Assembly: GCA_013151645.1 (NCBI GenBank)
Contig: JAADHU010000074.1
Coordinates: forward strand, 1-42,225
Origin: Gammaproteobacteria bacterium
GTDB taxonomy: Bacteria > Pseudomonadota > Gammaproteobacteria > Steroidobacterales > Woeseiaceae
Reading direction: 5' to 3'
Length of the DNA: 42,225 nucleotides
Positions 23,642-31,592 of the stretch are shown in pieces. Each line of letters opens with the position of its first letter. The first letter of the stretch is position 1. The notes below the pieces were generated by a model that worked only from the letters and a program-made list of their open reading frames with translations, was not told the origin of the DNA and ran no database searches. Made by a program: the position numbers and the translations under genes.

Positions 23642-26026
23642 CTAGAAATCGTACGTCAAAGCGAAGCCGATGGTCCTCGGCAGTGTCAGAAACTGCTTGC
23701 TACCGTTGCCGACGTAATTTTGAGCCGGGTCCGTCCCCATGTAAAGCTCGCTAAAGAGGCCTGTCGAACCCGTCTCGTTGGTCAGGTTTCGCACGTACAA
23801 AGACGCACGCCATGCATCGGCTGAAATCCACGTCACCAGGTCGACGAGTGCGAATCCGTCCAGTTCCGCCGTGAAGGTGCCAGGTGCTCTGGCTCCATCA
23901 CCGAAAGCGTTATACGTTTTCGACTGGTAATAGCCGTTAATACGCGTTGTCCAGTCGTATCCATTACTGATATTCATTGTGAACTGCAATGCGGCGTTCA
24001 GCGTGTTCTTTGCCGTGCCAATCAGAGGCGCGCCGTCTTCGGCAAGGACGAAACTCGGCGTCGTCGGTGCCATCGCGTCGCCGGTTATTTTTCCATCGAC
24101 GTACGCATAACCGATGTTGTAGCTAACGTTATCGCTGATATTGCCGTCCAGTTCCAGCTCAAGACCGGCGGTCCGGGCACTGTCTCCATTGGCGGCCGCA
24201 AAGAATCCCCAGTTCGAGGTCGCCGTATTGAGTTGCACGTTGTCCCAGTCGACATAGAATGCCGCGACCGAATAATTCAAGCGGTCAGTGGTTCCCTTGA
24301 TACCGATTTCATAGTTAATCACCGTGTCCGGGCCGTATTGTTGCCAACCCGGATCTTCTGCAAAGAATCCAACCAGAGGAACCGCGTTGCTGCCTCCGCG
24401 ACGATAACCCTCCGAGATGGTTGCGTAGACCGTCTGCTGATCGGACACGTTCCAGGCCGCGTTCAACTTGAACAGAGTATCTTTTTCATTGCCCTTGAAA
24501 AACGCGGTGTCTTCAAAATTGAAGATCGAGGGATCCCAGACGCCCACTTGCATGTACGTATTGTTTTTGAAATCGTTTTCAAACCAGCGCAACCCGAAGG
24601 TCAGATGAAAGGTGTCGGAGGTATGCCAGGTCGCTTCTCCGTAAAAGGCCAGATCCGTGAAATTTTCATCGCGCTCATAACCGAAGTCCTGGTCCTGGAC
24701 AATCAGATTCGGGTTGCCAAAAAACAGGTCGGCCCATCGCTCATAGCCAACCAGCAGACTGGTTTGCGTGGAGTTCAGATCCTGGTCGCGATAAAAACCG
24801 CCGATCACCCAATCCACGGTGCGCTCCCCCTGGGACACCAGCCGCAGCTCCTGTACGAAAGACTCATCGGAGTAGGTTCGACGGGCCGATGCCATTGGGC
24901 GTGGGTAGTTGTAGTAAAAATTGGCCAGCCAGCCATTCTGGGCGTAAAAGCCGGTATTCTCGCTCACGCTATCGCCGTTGTGATCGTAGGACGAGGTGCT
25001 GGAAGTCAATGTTGCAAAGCCGAGATCCATTTCTACCTCGAGACTGAGCAGGTCAACATCGCGAGAGGAGGGTTCCAGCTGAATGGAACCGATCTCGTAC
25101 TTTCCGTATTGCACGCCCGAACCGTTGGTCCCGTTTGTGCGTTGGCGACGACCGCCAATATCGTCTTCCTGCATCTGGTAGGACAGCAGGAAGTTGAATT
25201 TTTCGTTCGGCTCTGCGTAGAACGACGCTCTCGCGTAGCGGATATCGGCATCGTCCGCATCCTCCACCCGGCGGAAACTTGCCTCAGGATCGAGAATGCC
25301 GTTGGGTGCGAGCGGAACACCATTGTTATCGAGCTCATAGACATTCACGGCATCGACCACGCCGGCTCCCTGCAATGTACCGGCCGATATACGAAATGCC
25401 GTTGCATCGGAAAGCGGCAGGTTGAACATGAAGTCGCCACCGTAGTTGGTACCTTGCGAACCTTCTGTCTGGCTTACCCAGGCGAAAGCCTGGCCGTCGA
25501 TCGCATCTGGATTTGGCTTGTTCATGATGTAGCGGACCGTACCGCCCAGGGACCCGGAACCGTAAAGCGTGCCCTGTGGTCCTCGCAAGACCTCAACGCG
25601 CTGGATATCTTTCAGGATGAAGTTGGCATAGATCGGCGTTTCATTGACGTAGGTCGACACGGTCGGAACGGTATTCAGCGCGTAGTCGCCCAGGGCGGCG
25701 CCGTCGATGTTGAGTCCGCGTATCATGATTGAATTGATAACGCCCTGGTTACGCTGCCCACGATCGACCACGCCGGCGCCTGCAATCTGACGCATCAGGT
25801 CGGCGTTTTCGAAGATTTGCGCATCGACCAATGTCTGGCCGGCGATCGCCGAAATGTTGTAGGGCACATCGAGGACCGATGTCTCGCGTCGTGTTGCCGT
25901 CACGACGATCTCTTCGACCAGGTTCGATTCCGAGTCGGCCTCTTGTGCCAATACCGCCGTACTGCCGGCAGTAAGTATTCCGCCAATAGCCGCTGCAAGT
26001 GGCGTCATCCTGAATGTCTTTGTCAT
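23642..26026 (-). CDS. TonB-dependent outer membrane receptor
   Basis: 794 residues. The signal peptide ends VLAQ near residue 28. The TonB-box region is EEIVVTATRR (about 38-47). The plug domain (about 50-170) has VPYNISAIAGQTL and VEVLRGPQGTLYGSGSLGG. The 22-strand barrel ends with the terminal phenylalanine of IGFALTYDF. It actively imports a ligand too big or too rare for porins; siderophore use is not supported by any neighbouring siderophore gene. Context with a nitrilase-type amidase, hydrolase and MFS points to an organic nutrient. A 138-bp leader upstream holds MocR-like direct repeats and a hairpin overlapping the ribosome binding site. Confidence 0.93.
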   Translation of the reverse strand: MTKTFRMTPLAAAIGGILTAGSTAVLAQEADSESNLVEEIVVTATRRETSVLDVPYNISAIAGQTLVDAQIFENADLMRQIAGAGVVDRGQRNQGVINSIMIRGLNIDGAALGDYALNTVPTVSTYVNETPIYANFILKDIQRVEVLRGPQGTLYGSGSLGGTVRYIMNKPNPDAIDGQAFAWVSQTEGSQGTNYGGDFMFNLPLSDATAFRISAGTLQGAGVVDAVNVYELDNNGVPLAPNGILDPEASFRRVEDADDADIRYARASFYAEPNEKFNFLLSYQMQEDDIGGRRQRTNGTNGSGVQYGKYEIGSIQLEPSSRDVDLLSLEVEMDLGFATLTSSTSSYDHNGDSVSENTGFYAQNGWLANFYYNYPRPMASARRTYSDESFVQELRLVSQGERTVDWVIGGFYRDQDLNSTQTSLLVGYERWADLFFGNPNLIVQDQDFGYERDENFTDLAFYGEATWHTSDTFHLTFGLRWFENDFKNNTYMQVGVWDPSIFNFEDTAFFKGNEKDTLFKLNAAWNVSDQQTVYATISEGYRRGGSNAVPLVGFFAEDPGWQQYGPDTVINYEIGIKGTTDRLNYSVAAFYVDWDNVQLNTATSNWGFFAAANGDSARTAGLELELDGNISDNVSYNIGYAYVDGKITGDAMAPTTPSFVLAEDGAPLIGTAKNTLNAALQFTMNISNGYDWTTRINGYYQSKTYNAFGDGARAPGTFTAELDGFALVDLVTWISADAWRASLYVRNLTNETGSTGLFSELYMGTDPAQNYVGNGSKQFLTLPRTIGFALTYDF

Positions 26027-26039
26027 TGTTTATCGCTCC

Positions 26040-26057
26040 CCCGATTGACTGATCGGG
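26040..26057 (-). promoter_or_regulatory. Hairpin touching the ribosome binding site of the receptor gene
   Basis: In the minus-strand RNA, CCCGAT pairs with ATCGGG around CAGTCA, and the 3' arm runs straight into GGGAGCG, the likely Shine-Dalgarno, 11-17 bases before ATG 26026. Formation of the stem could mask the ribosome site. Confidence 0.4.
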
Positions 26058-26122
26058 ATGAAATGGGTGGATTTATGCGTATTGCGGTCAAACCTACAGG
26101 AGCGCTATCGGTGTCCGTAGTG

Positions 26123-26150
26123 CCAGTTGATACCTGTAGCTTGGTCCAGT
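26123..26150 (-). promoter_or_regulatory. Candidate MocR operator: direct repeats ACTGG
   Basis: On the minus strand ACTGGACCAAG (26150-26140) and ACTGGCACTAC (26127-26117) are direct repeats 23 bp apart, upstream of the receptor gene. They resemble published MocR half-sites (CTGGACYTAA of TauR, AAAGTGGWCTA of PdxR). Downstream of them CTACAGG/CCTGTAG (26094-26100/26133-26139) forms a long inverted repeat and TTGACC (26091-26086) could be a -35. Confidence 0.4.
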
Positions 26151-26164
26151 GAGAGCGGTCCCTT

Positions 26165-27031
26165 TCAGGTTGCCGGACCTTTCCTGAGTCCGTCCGCGAT
26201 CTCAATCGGCCCCAGTGCATCAAGCGATTCCGAGGTATAGCCATCCTCATAGGGGGCGAATCGCAAGCGGCTGTCGCGAAAACTCTTCAGCGGTTGTCCG
26301 AGACCGTTCCAGCCATTGGCACGAACATCGCGTACGTAATCCAGGTCGAGCCGCAGTGGAATTATCTCCCGCCCCCGGCCGGCTTCGTGGATGACTTCAC
26401 CGCCCGGTCCGGCGACGATCGATTGGCCGACGCCTAACGGACCGGCGATATTGACGTCAACGAAATAGCACTGATACATGGCGCCGCTCGCCCGGACGAT
26501 GCATTTCTCCGCTTCGCGATCGAGCGTACTGGTCAGGGAGGGGTGCAGGATAACTTCAGCGCCCATTGACGTCATGGTTCTCAAGGTCTCCTGAAACCAC
26601 ATGTCGTAACAAATCGAGACACCGAACCGGCCGATATCGGGCACCTCAAAGACAACGAACCCGGACCCGGCTGACACGCCTTTTTCGTACGGCAACCACG
26701 GGAACTGTTTGCGATAGCGGGCGATCACTTCGCCGTCCGGATTGATGACCGGGGCGGTATTGAAACAACGATCACCGGCACTCTCCATAATCGAGCCGGG
26801 AATCAGCCATACATCGTTGCGTTTCGCTACCTCGGTAAATCGCGCTTCGAAGGGCCCGGGCATTGCCTGGGCGTTACGTGTGTCCGTGCCGTGACCATTC
26901 AATTCACCCAGCACGACCATGTCGACCCAGGGAAAACGTTTTGCAACCGCATCGATTTCGGCCTCCATCGAGTCAAGGTTATCGCCGTTTCCTGCCTCCA
27001 GCTGCAGACCTGCAATGCCGATCCTGCTCAT
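26165..27031 (-). CDS. Carbon-nitrogen hydrolase (nitrilase superfamily)
   Basis: 288 residues with a good ribosome site (GAGGGG, 7 bases before ATG 27031). The catalytic triad of the nitrilase superfamily is visible: Glu43 (VVLGELNG), Lys108 (RYRKQFPW) and Cys141 (SICYDMWF). FNTAPVINPDGEVIARYRK is the typical conserved stretch. The superfamily hydrolyses nitriles, aliphatic amides, N-carbamoyl compounds and beta-ureidopropionate, releasing ammonia. The residues after Cys141 (YDMWFQETLR) resemble aliphatic amidase or N-carbamoyl amidase types, but the substrate is undecided. It lies 48 bp after the MocR gene and 138 bp before the receptor gene on the same strand. Confidence 0.9.
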   Translation of the reverse strand: MSRIGIAGLQLEAGNGDNLDSMEAEIDAVAKRFPWVDMVVLGELNGHGTDTRNAQAMPGPFEARFTEVAKRNDVWLIPGSIMESAGDRCFNTAPVINPDGEVIARYRKQFPWLPYEKGVSAGSGFVVFEVPDIGRFGVSICYDMWFQETLRTMTSMGAEVILHPSLTSTLDREAEKCIVRASGAMYQCYFVDVNIAGPLGVGQSIVAGPGGEVIHEAGRGREIIPLRLDLDYVRDVRANGWNGLGQPLKSFRDSRLRFAPYEDGYTSESLDALGPIEIADGLRKGPAT

Positions 27032-27079
27032 TCGAAATCCCCTCTATGCAATGTGCTACCGTAGCCTCGATGGCGCCGT

Positions 27080-28969
27080 CTATATAGGTCCAGTTGAAGA
27101 CTGCGTAGTGGACCAGTCCGGCAAATCGTCACTTTCTCTGCTGGCGAGACCGCCGCCGATACGCACGAACGCGGTGTCGACGATTTGCCCGTCTTTGTTA
27201 AAAAACTTGATCTGCTCGCCGTCAATGACGATGAAATAGCCCTTTTCCTCGCCGTAGTTCCAGCGGCTCCATTGGCGATAAAACTGATCGTCGTCGGTGC
27301 GCCAGCGGCCAACGTCCTGCTCCTCGTTGGAGAAGCCGAGCACACCGGTCATTGAACCGTCGCTGTGGTAACGGATCGTGCAGGGCGCGCCATACACTTC
27401 TCGATACAGAATGGTTGCACCTGTCATCGCTACCTTGAGATCTTCGCCTTTGAGCCAGTCACCGGTCGTGGTTGACAGTTGCTCAACCTTGCCGCGAACC
27501 TGGGTACGAATCACTTCCACGAGTCGGGTCACGCCCGGACGAATCCGCTCGACCGGCAGACTGGTGACGCCCATGCGAAAGCAGTTTTCTGCCTCGTGCT
27601 CCTTGCCGTAGTATTTCCGCACGGGTTCGATAAGGATGCCACGCCGTGCCGCCGCCCTGGCGAACGCCTCGATGTCGAAGTCGACGGGAGTGCGAACCCA
27701 ATAGGTGGTGCCGCCAACTTCAGGAGAAATCTCCATCGGCACACCACGCGTCCAGTTAAGTGCGTCGCGCAATGCTATTCGTCGTTCCTGCAACACTCGG
27801 CCAAGACGCATCATCAACGCGTCGTAGTGGCCCAATGATAAAAAAAATGCCGCGGCGCGCTGATTGTTCAATGGAGGGTGATTCATCACCGTTCGCCTGA
27901 GCGCACGAGCCCTTTGAATAAACTGGGCGTCAGCCACGATGAAGCCAAGTCGGATTCCGGGCGCCAGCACTTTCGAGAAACTCGCGACATAAATGACTCT
28001 CCCCGTGTCGTCCATGCTGCGCAAGGCGGGTTGCGGACGGTTCAGGTAGTTAATCTCACATTCGTAGTCATCTTCGACAATCAGGATGTCGTCTTTCTGA
28101 GCCATTTGCAGCAATGCTTCACGCCGCGCCGGGGACATGAACACGGCCGTGGGAATCTGGTGACTGGGGGTCACATAAACAAGATCGCAATCGCGCAGGT
28201 TCTCATCGACGACGATGCCTTCTTCGTCAACCGGCTGCAGTATCACCGTGGCCGAGTTCTGCCGCAGAAGCTCGCGCATTTCCGTGCTGCCGGGTTCCTC
28301 GATCGCGGCTTTGACGCTGCGGTCGGCAAGCAGTCGACTGATCAGATAGAGGCTGTTCTGTGTCCCCATCGTAATCAGGATCTCGTCCGAACGAGCCTGA
28401 ATGCCTCGACGAGTCAATATCTTGCTGCGAATTTCGTCGACCAGCATCGCATCATCGGCATCACCGCTATCCGATGACCAGGCTTGAATGTCAGCAACAC
28501 TCAAAGACAGTCGGCTCGCTTCACGCCATTCCGCGAGTGGAAACAAGGAAGCGTCAAACTTGCCGTCGATAAACGGGTACGGATATTCGTTCCAGTTCGG
28601 CAAGTCCCGGGTGCCGACGCGCCCGGCGATTTCCCGGCGCTTGGTACGCCGTCTCCACACCGCCGTTTCAGCTTCACTGGATGCCACTGTTGCGCCGCTA
28701 TAGCCGACGCGCGTCTCGAGCATTTCTTCATTGACGAATATTCCACTGCGGGCACGCCCCACAAGGTAGCCTTCCGCAATCAACTGCTGGTAGGCAAGCA
28801 CGACCGTATTTCTCGCGACGTTGAGCTGTCGCGCGAGCTTTCGGCTCGATGCCAGTTTGTGTCCCGGTGGCAGCGCGCCCGACAGAATCCCATCGACGAG
28901 TTTCTGCCTGATCTGGTTCTGCAACGTCAGCGAGCTATCGGGATCCAGGTAGATGATTGATTCGGACAT
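27080..28969 (-). CDS. MocR-type (GntR/aminotransferase) regulator with extra C-terminal domain
   Basis: 629 residues. A winged-helix GntR domain occupies about 10-80 (QIRQKLVDGILSGALPPGHK, LARQLNVARNTVVLAYQQLI). A fold-type I PLP-dependent aminotransferase-like domain spans about 120-487, with the PLP lysine Lys333 in ASFSKVLAPGIRLGF. MocR regulators bind PLP plus an amine or amino acid effector to switch nearby genes. Usual length is 450-500 residues. Here residues 488-629 add about 140 residues of beta-rich sequence (YREVYGAPCTIRYHSDGSM, GRWRTDDDQFYRQW, YFIVIDGEQIKFFNKDGQ) resembling a small lipocalin/DUF995-like sheet. It is first in a six-gene series and divergent from the antiporter gene. 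Confidence 0.88.
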   Translation of the reverse strand: MSESIIYLDPDSSLTLQNQIRQKLVDGILSGALPPGHKLASSRKLARQLNVARNTVVLAYQQLIAEGYLVGRARSGIFVNEEMLETRVGYSGATVASSEAETAVWRRRTKRREIAGRVGTRDLPNWNEYPYPFIDGKFDASLFPLAEWREASRLSLSVADIQAWSSDSGDADDAMLVDEIRSKILTRRGIQARSDEILITMGTQNSLYLISRLLADRSVKAAIEEPGSTEMRELLRQNSATVILQPVDEEGIVVDENLRDCDLVYVTPSHQIPTAVFMSPARREALLQMAQKDDILIVEDDYECEINYLNRPQPALRSMDDTGRVIYVASFSKVLAPGIRLGFIVADAQFIQRARALRRTVMNHPPLNNQRAAAFFLSLGHYDALMMRLGRVLQERRIALRDALNWTRGVPMEISPEVGGTTYWVRTPVDFDIEAFARAAARRGILIEPVRKYYGKEHEAENCFRMGVTSLPVERIRPGVTRLVEVIRTQVRGKVEQLSTTTGDWLKGEDLKVAMTGATILYREVYGAPCTIRYHSDGSMTGVLGFSNEEQDVGRWRTDDDQFYRQWSRWNYGEEKGYFIVIDGEQIKFFNKDGQIVDTAFVRIGGGLASRESDDLPDWSTTQSSTGPI

Positions 28970-29180
28970 CGGTCATGTCAGTGAGCCAGAAGTTTTGAAA
29001 TACTACCTGAGACGACCACTCACTGCTGCGGGTTGGCCGTGCCGGGAATTGCGAGCTCACGACTTTTGTCGACGAGGGACGGCATGACGATTGCCTGCGC
29101 CAATGGCCGACCCGAATTTCAACTACTTGCTTTTTCGACGCGTCAAAACGACACTCAGTGCCCCTGCAAGGAACCCATCC

Positions 29181-30371
29181 ATGACTGACCCGACTAAGAA
29201 TACTTCGCACAGCAAGCAGTGGCTTTGGCTGGTGACCATCGGCCTGGTGCTGATCGCGATTGCTACTTTCCTGATTCAAACCCACGGTTTGCTGCTGGCC
29301 GTCCTGCTGGGTTCGGGCGGCTTGCTTGTCGTGTTCGCGGCATCTGAAATGATGATCATCGCCGTCGATGCGTATGCGAAACGCAAGAAAATCAACTCGT
29401 TCGTCGCCGGCACGATGGCCGGCCTGTCGAGCAACATTCCTGAGCTGGTCATGTTGGCGTTCATCCTGATGGCGACGCCACGAGTGGGATTTATCGTGAC
29501 CGTCCTGACACTCCACGTTGGCGCCGCAGTGTTCGGGCTTTATTGCGGCATTTTGCCAAGAGACATCGAGGGCGACGCTCATTTACCGAAACCACTGGTC
29601 AATCTGAGCACGGACCTCTATGCCGCTGCTGCCGGTGTTTTTTTCAGCCTGGGCGTCATCATGATGTTAATGAAGGTGTTTTCCGCCGGCACCGGCGATG
29701 GGGTTCCGGTCTCGCTCAGTGTTATCGATTTGTACGTGTTCGGATCGATCCTGCTTGCTGTTCAGGTAGTCGCAACCACGCGTTTGGTAACGCGGTTCTC
29801 CGGCTCGCATGCGCCCGCATCGATTGAGGACGTGCCGGTTGATATCGCCGGCCATGAAGAGTTGATGTCGGTAAGAACCATCATGGCGTTCGGCGTCGCC
29901 GGGCTGTTCGCTTCCGTCATCGGCGGCCACTCCGTCGGTGAGTTTGCCTCCATTCTCGTCGAGGGGCTTCGCGAGGCGGGCTATTCGGAAATGTTTGGTG
30001 CTGTCATCCTGAGTGCGTTCGCGTCGGCGGGTGCGTTTGTCATGATCGGCACAGCGCATTTCCAGCAGAAATATAATATCGCCATGGCGAATGCCTCGGG
30101 TGCAATCACCCAGGTACCGTTTTTGGTGTTACCCGTCGCCATGATCCTGCTGGCGGTCTTTACGCAGACGGGGGTCATTCCGGCCTTGGACGAGTTCCAG
30201 GGCGTCATCCCGATCGACATACATACCACCAGCGCAATCCTGCTGGGCTTCCCGTCCATGCTGGTTTTATGGAAGGCCGTCCAGGATGATGGAAAAGTAA
30301 ACTGGGTGGAGACGACCACGATGATATCGATCTTCCTGCTGGTCATCTATTTATTGGTCGCGCATGGGTGA
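29181..30371 (+). CDS. Sodium/calcium exchanger-family membrane protein
   Basis: 396 residues from ATG 29181, preceded by AAGGAA at 29168-29173; an upstream in-frame TTG (29091) adds 30 unconvincing residues. About 10-11 transmembrane helices. The first alpha repeat has AGLSSNIPELVMLAFIL, close to the G(T/S)S-(N/L)PE signature of Ca2+/cation antiporters; the second has MANASGAITQVPFLVLP, less canonical. Likely exchanges Ca2+ or another cation for Na+ or H+ across the inner membrane. Because the second repeat lacks the usual acidic residue, the ion and even transport activity are uncertain. It is divergent from the MocR gene across a 211-bp gap, the usual place for a MocR target. Confidence 0.75.
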   Translation: MTDPTKNTSHSKQWLWLVTIGLVLIAIATFLIQTHGLLLAVLLGSGGLLVVFAASEMMIIAVDAYAKRKKINSFVAGTMAGLSSNIPELVMLAFILMATPRVGFIVTVLTLHVGAAVFGLYCGILPRDIEGDAHLPKPLVNLSTDLYAAAAGVFFSLGVIMMLMKVFSAGTGDGVPVSLSVIDLYVFGSILLAVQVVATTRLVTRFSGSHAPASIEDVPVDIAGHEELMSVRTIMAFGVAGLFASVIGGHSVGEFASILVEGLREAGYSEMFGAVILSAFASAGAFVMIGTAHFQQKYNIAMANASGAITQVPFLVLPVAMILLAVFTQTGVIPALDEFQGVIPIDIHTTSAILLGFPSMLVLWKAVQDDGKVNWVETTTMISIFLLVIYLLVAHG

Positions 30372-30392
30372 GTTCTTTCCCTGAGTTAGTGA

Positions 30393-30422
30393 TATACCGC
30401 AATAAACTTGTTTTGCGGTATA
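30393..30422. promoter_or_regulatory. Operator-like inverted repeat IR1
   Basis: TATACCGCAA (30393-30402) and TTGCGGTATA (30413-30422) are a perfect 10-bp inverted repeat around a 10-bp centre. The inner pattern TATACCG-N16-CGGTATA recurs as IR2 at 30504-30533. It lies 22 bp after the antiporter stop codon. Confidence 0.65.
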
Positions 30423-30454
30423 AAATAGGTAGTATTCCACTCTCTATCTCATCA

Positions 30455-30470
30455 AAATCACACGTGATTT
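30455..30470. promoter_or_regulatory. Central palindrome AAATCAC-AC-GTGATTT
   Basis: A perfect 7-bp palindrome with a 2-bp centre. Its centre (30462.5) is almost exactly midway between the centres of IR1 (30407.5) and IR2 (30518.5), in an AT-rich stretch that must contain the promoter of the downstream gene. Confidence 0.5.
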
Positions 30471-30503
30471 ACGATTTTTTTATAAAAAACAGAATATTAT
30501 CGA

Positions 30504-30533
30504 TATACCGCGAATATTTTGTATCACGGTATA
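30504..30533. promoter_or_regulatory. Operator-like inverted repeat IR2
   Basis: TATACCG (30504-30510) and CGGTATA (30527-30533) with the same 16-base spacing as IR1. The flanks match too: both copies begin GATATACCGC and end CGGTATAAAA. It ends 15 bp before the ATG at 30549, so a bound protein would cover the transcription start or ribosome site. Confidence 0.65.
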
Positions 30534-30548
30534 AAACTGCGAATACGA

Positions 30549-31592
30549 ATGATCAAACACTTGCCAAACAGTCTGTCGGTGCAGTACAGCGAGCTCATGC
30601 AAAACTGTGTGCAGCCCATCTCCAGCGGCTCGAATCTGTCATTCAAGTTCAAAACGATCAACAACAAGCGCTACTGTTATCTATACATCAGTATCGGCAG
30701 TACGCGACGGGAACATTACCTCGGCGAAGAGACAACAGACCTCCTTGACCGAATCGAAGATGAGAAGGCGACCTGGGAGTCAAATGCCGATGACCGTGAG
30801 CTGAGACGGAGACTTGTCAATATGGCCATCGCCGGCGGCATGGCAACCATCAGCAGGGACGAAGGAAAGGTTATCTCGCTGCTCGAGCGAAACGGCGTAT
30901 TTCTTGCCGGCGCTGCACTCGTCGGAACCATGGCGTTCAGGTCTTACGCAAACATGCTCAGTGTTTCGTGGACGAGCGACACCGGCACACAGGACGTTAA
31001 TGTCGCTGCCGATAACCGCTACTCGCTTGCATTGCCACACCCCAGAACCCGGATCAACCTCGGCCAGCTAATCCTGGATAGTGGCATGGGATTCGTCGAG
31101 GTTCCTGCATTGAACCGTAAACAACCATCGACTTCCTTCAAGATCAGGGGCAGAGATTTTGTAGTTGATGTACTTACATCAATGAAAGGTCGTGAAACGA
31201 AAAGACCGGTTCACCTGACAGACTTCGGTACGCATGCAACGCCTCTGCGCGACCTGGATTACCTATTGCAGGATCTTCAGCCAGTGGTGTTGTTGTACGA
31301 ACATGGAATCATGGTCAACGTGCCTGCACCGGGCCGGTTTGCTATTCATAAGTGTGCTATCAGCCAAAAGCGACCCGCCGCGTTCGCAGCCAAAGCGTTG
31401 AAAGATCGAATTCAGGCAGAACAGGTGTTTGGCGTTCTGCTGGAGGATCGACCCGTCGACATCTCGCTGGCTTACGATGCCGCTAAAATACAAGGAGATG
31501 CGTTCGTAAGCAGCTTTGTCGCCGGTCTCAACATGCTTGACGACGATATCGCTGCAGCAGTACGTGATCAGCTTGAGATCCAGTTAGTCTAG
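30549..31592 (+). CDS. GSU2403-family nucleotidyltransferase-fold protein (AbiEii-like)
   Basis: 347 residues from ATG 30549; a TTG at 30519 lies inside IR2 and is not favoured. Residues 1-110 are a helical N-terminal part. The nucleotidyltransferase fold starts at FLAGAALVGTMAFRSYANML (118-137), with Gly126-Thr127 as the GS/GT motif and Asp149-Val150-Asn151 where the metal-binding Asp-x-Asp is expected. The second acid is replaced by Asn (AAT at 30999-31001). The C-terminal helices carry PAAFAAKALKDRIQAEQVF. I place it in the GSU2403/NTP_transf_8 group, distantly related to AbiEii/MenT toxins. No antitoxin gene is next to it. It overlaps the convergent amidase gene by 9 bp. Confidence 0.75.
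   Translation: MIKHLPNSLSVQYSELMQNCVQPISSGSNLSFKFKTINNKRYCYLYISIGSTRREHYLGEETTDLLDRIEDEKATWESNADDRELRRRLVNMAIAGGMATISRDEGKVISLLERNGVFLAGAALVGTMAFRSYANMLSVSWTSDTGTQDVNVAADNRYSLALPHPRTRINLGQLILDSGMGFVEVPALNRKQPSTSFKIRGRDFVVDVLTSMKGRETKRPVHLTDFGTHATPLRDLDYLLQDLQPVVLLYEHGIMVNVPAPGRFAIHKCAISQKRPAAFAAKALKDRIQAEQVFGVLLEDRPVDISLAYDAAKIQGDAFVSSFVAGLNMLDDDIAAAVRDQLEIQLV

Noticed and set aside
24233-25732. 499-codon plus-strand open frame across the TonB receptor gene
   Set aside because: Antisense shadow of a clear receptor gene; no ribosome site and no recognisable motif.
26027-26164. Cobalamin or other riboswitch in the receptor leader
   Set aside because: No recognisable B12-box or other conserved riboswitch core; the repeats fit a protein operator better.
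29091-29180. Upstream TTG start of the antiporter gene
   Set aside because: The extra 30 residues lack hydrophobic or conserved character and the ribosome site fits ATG 29181.
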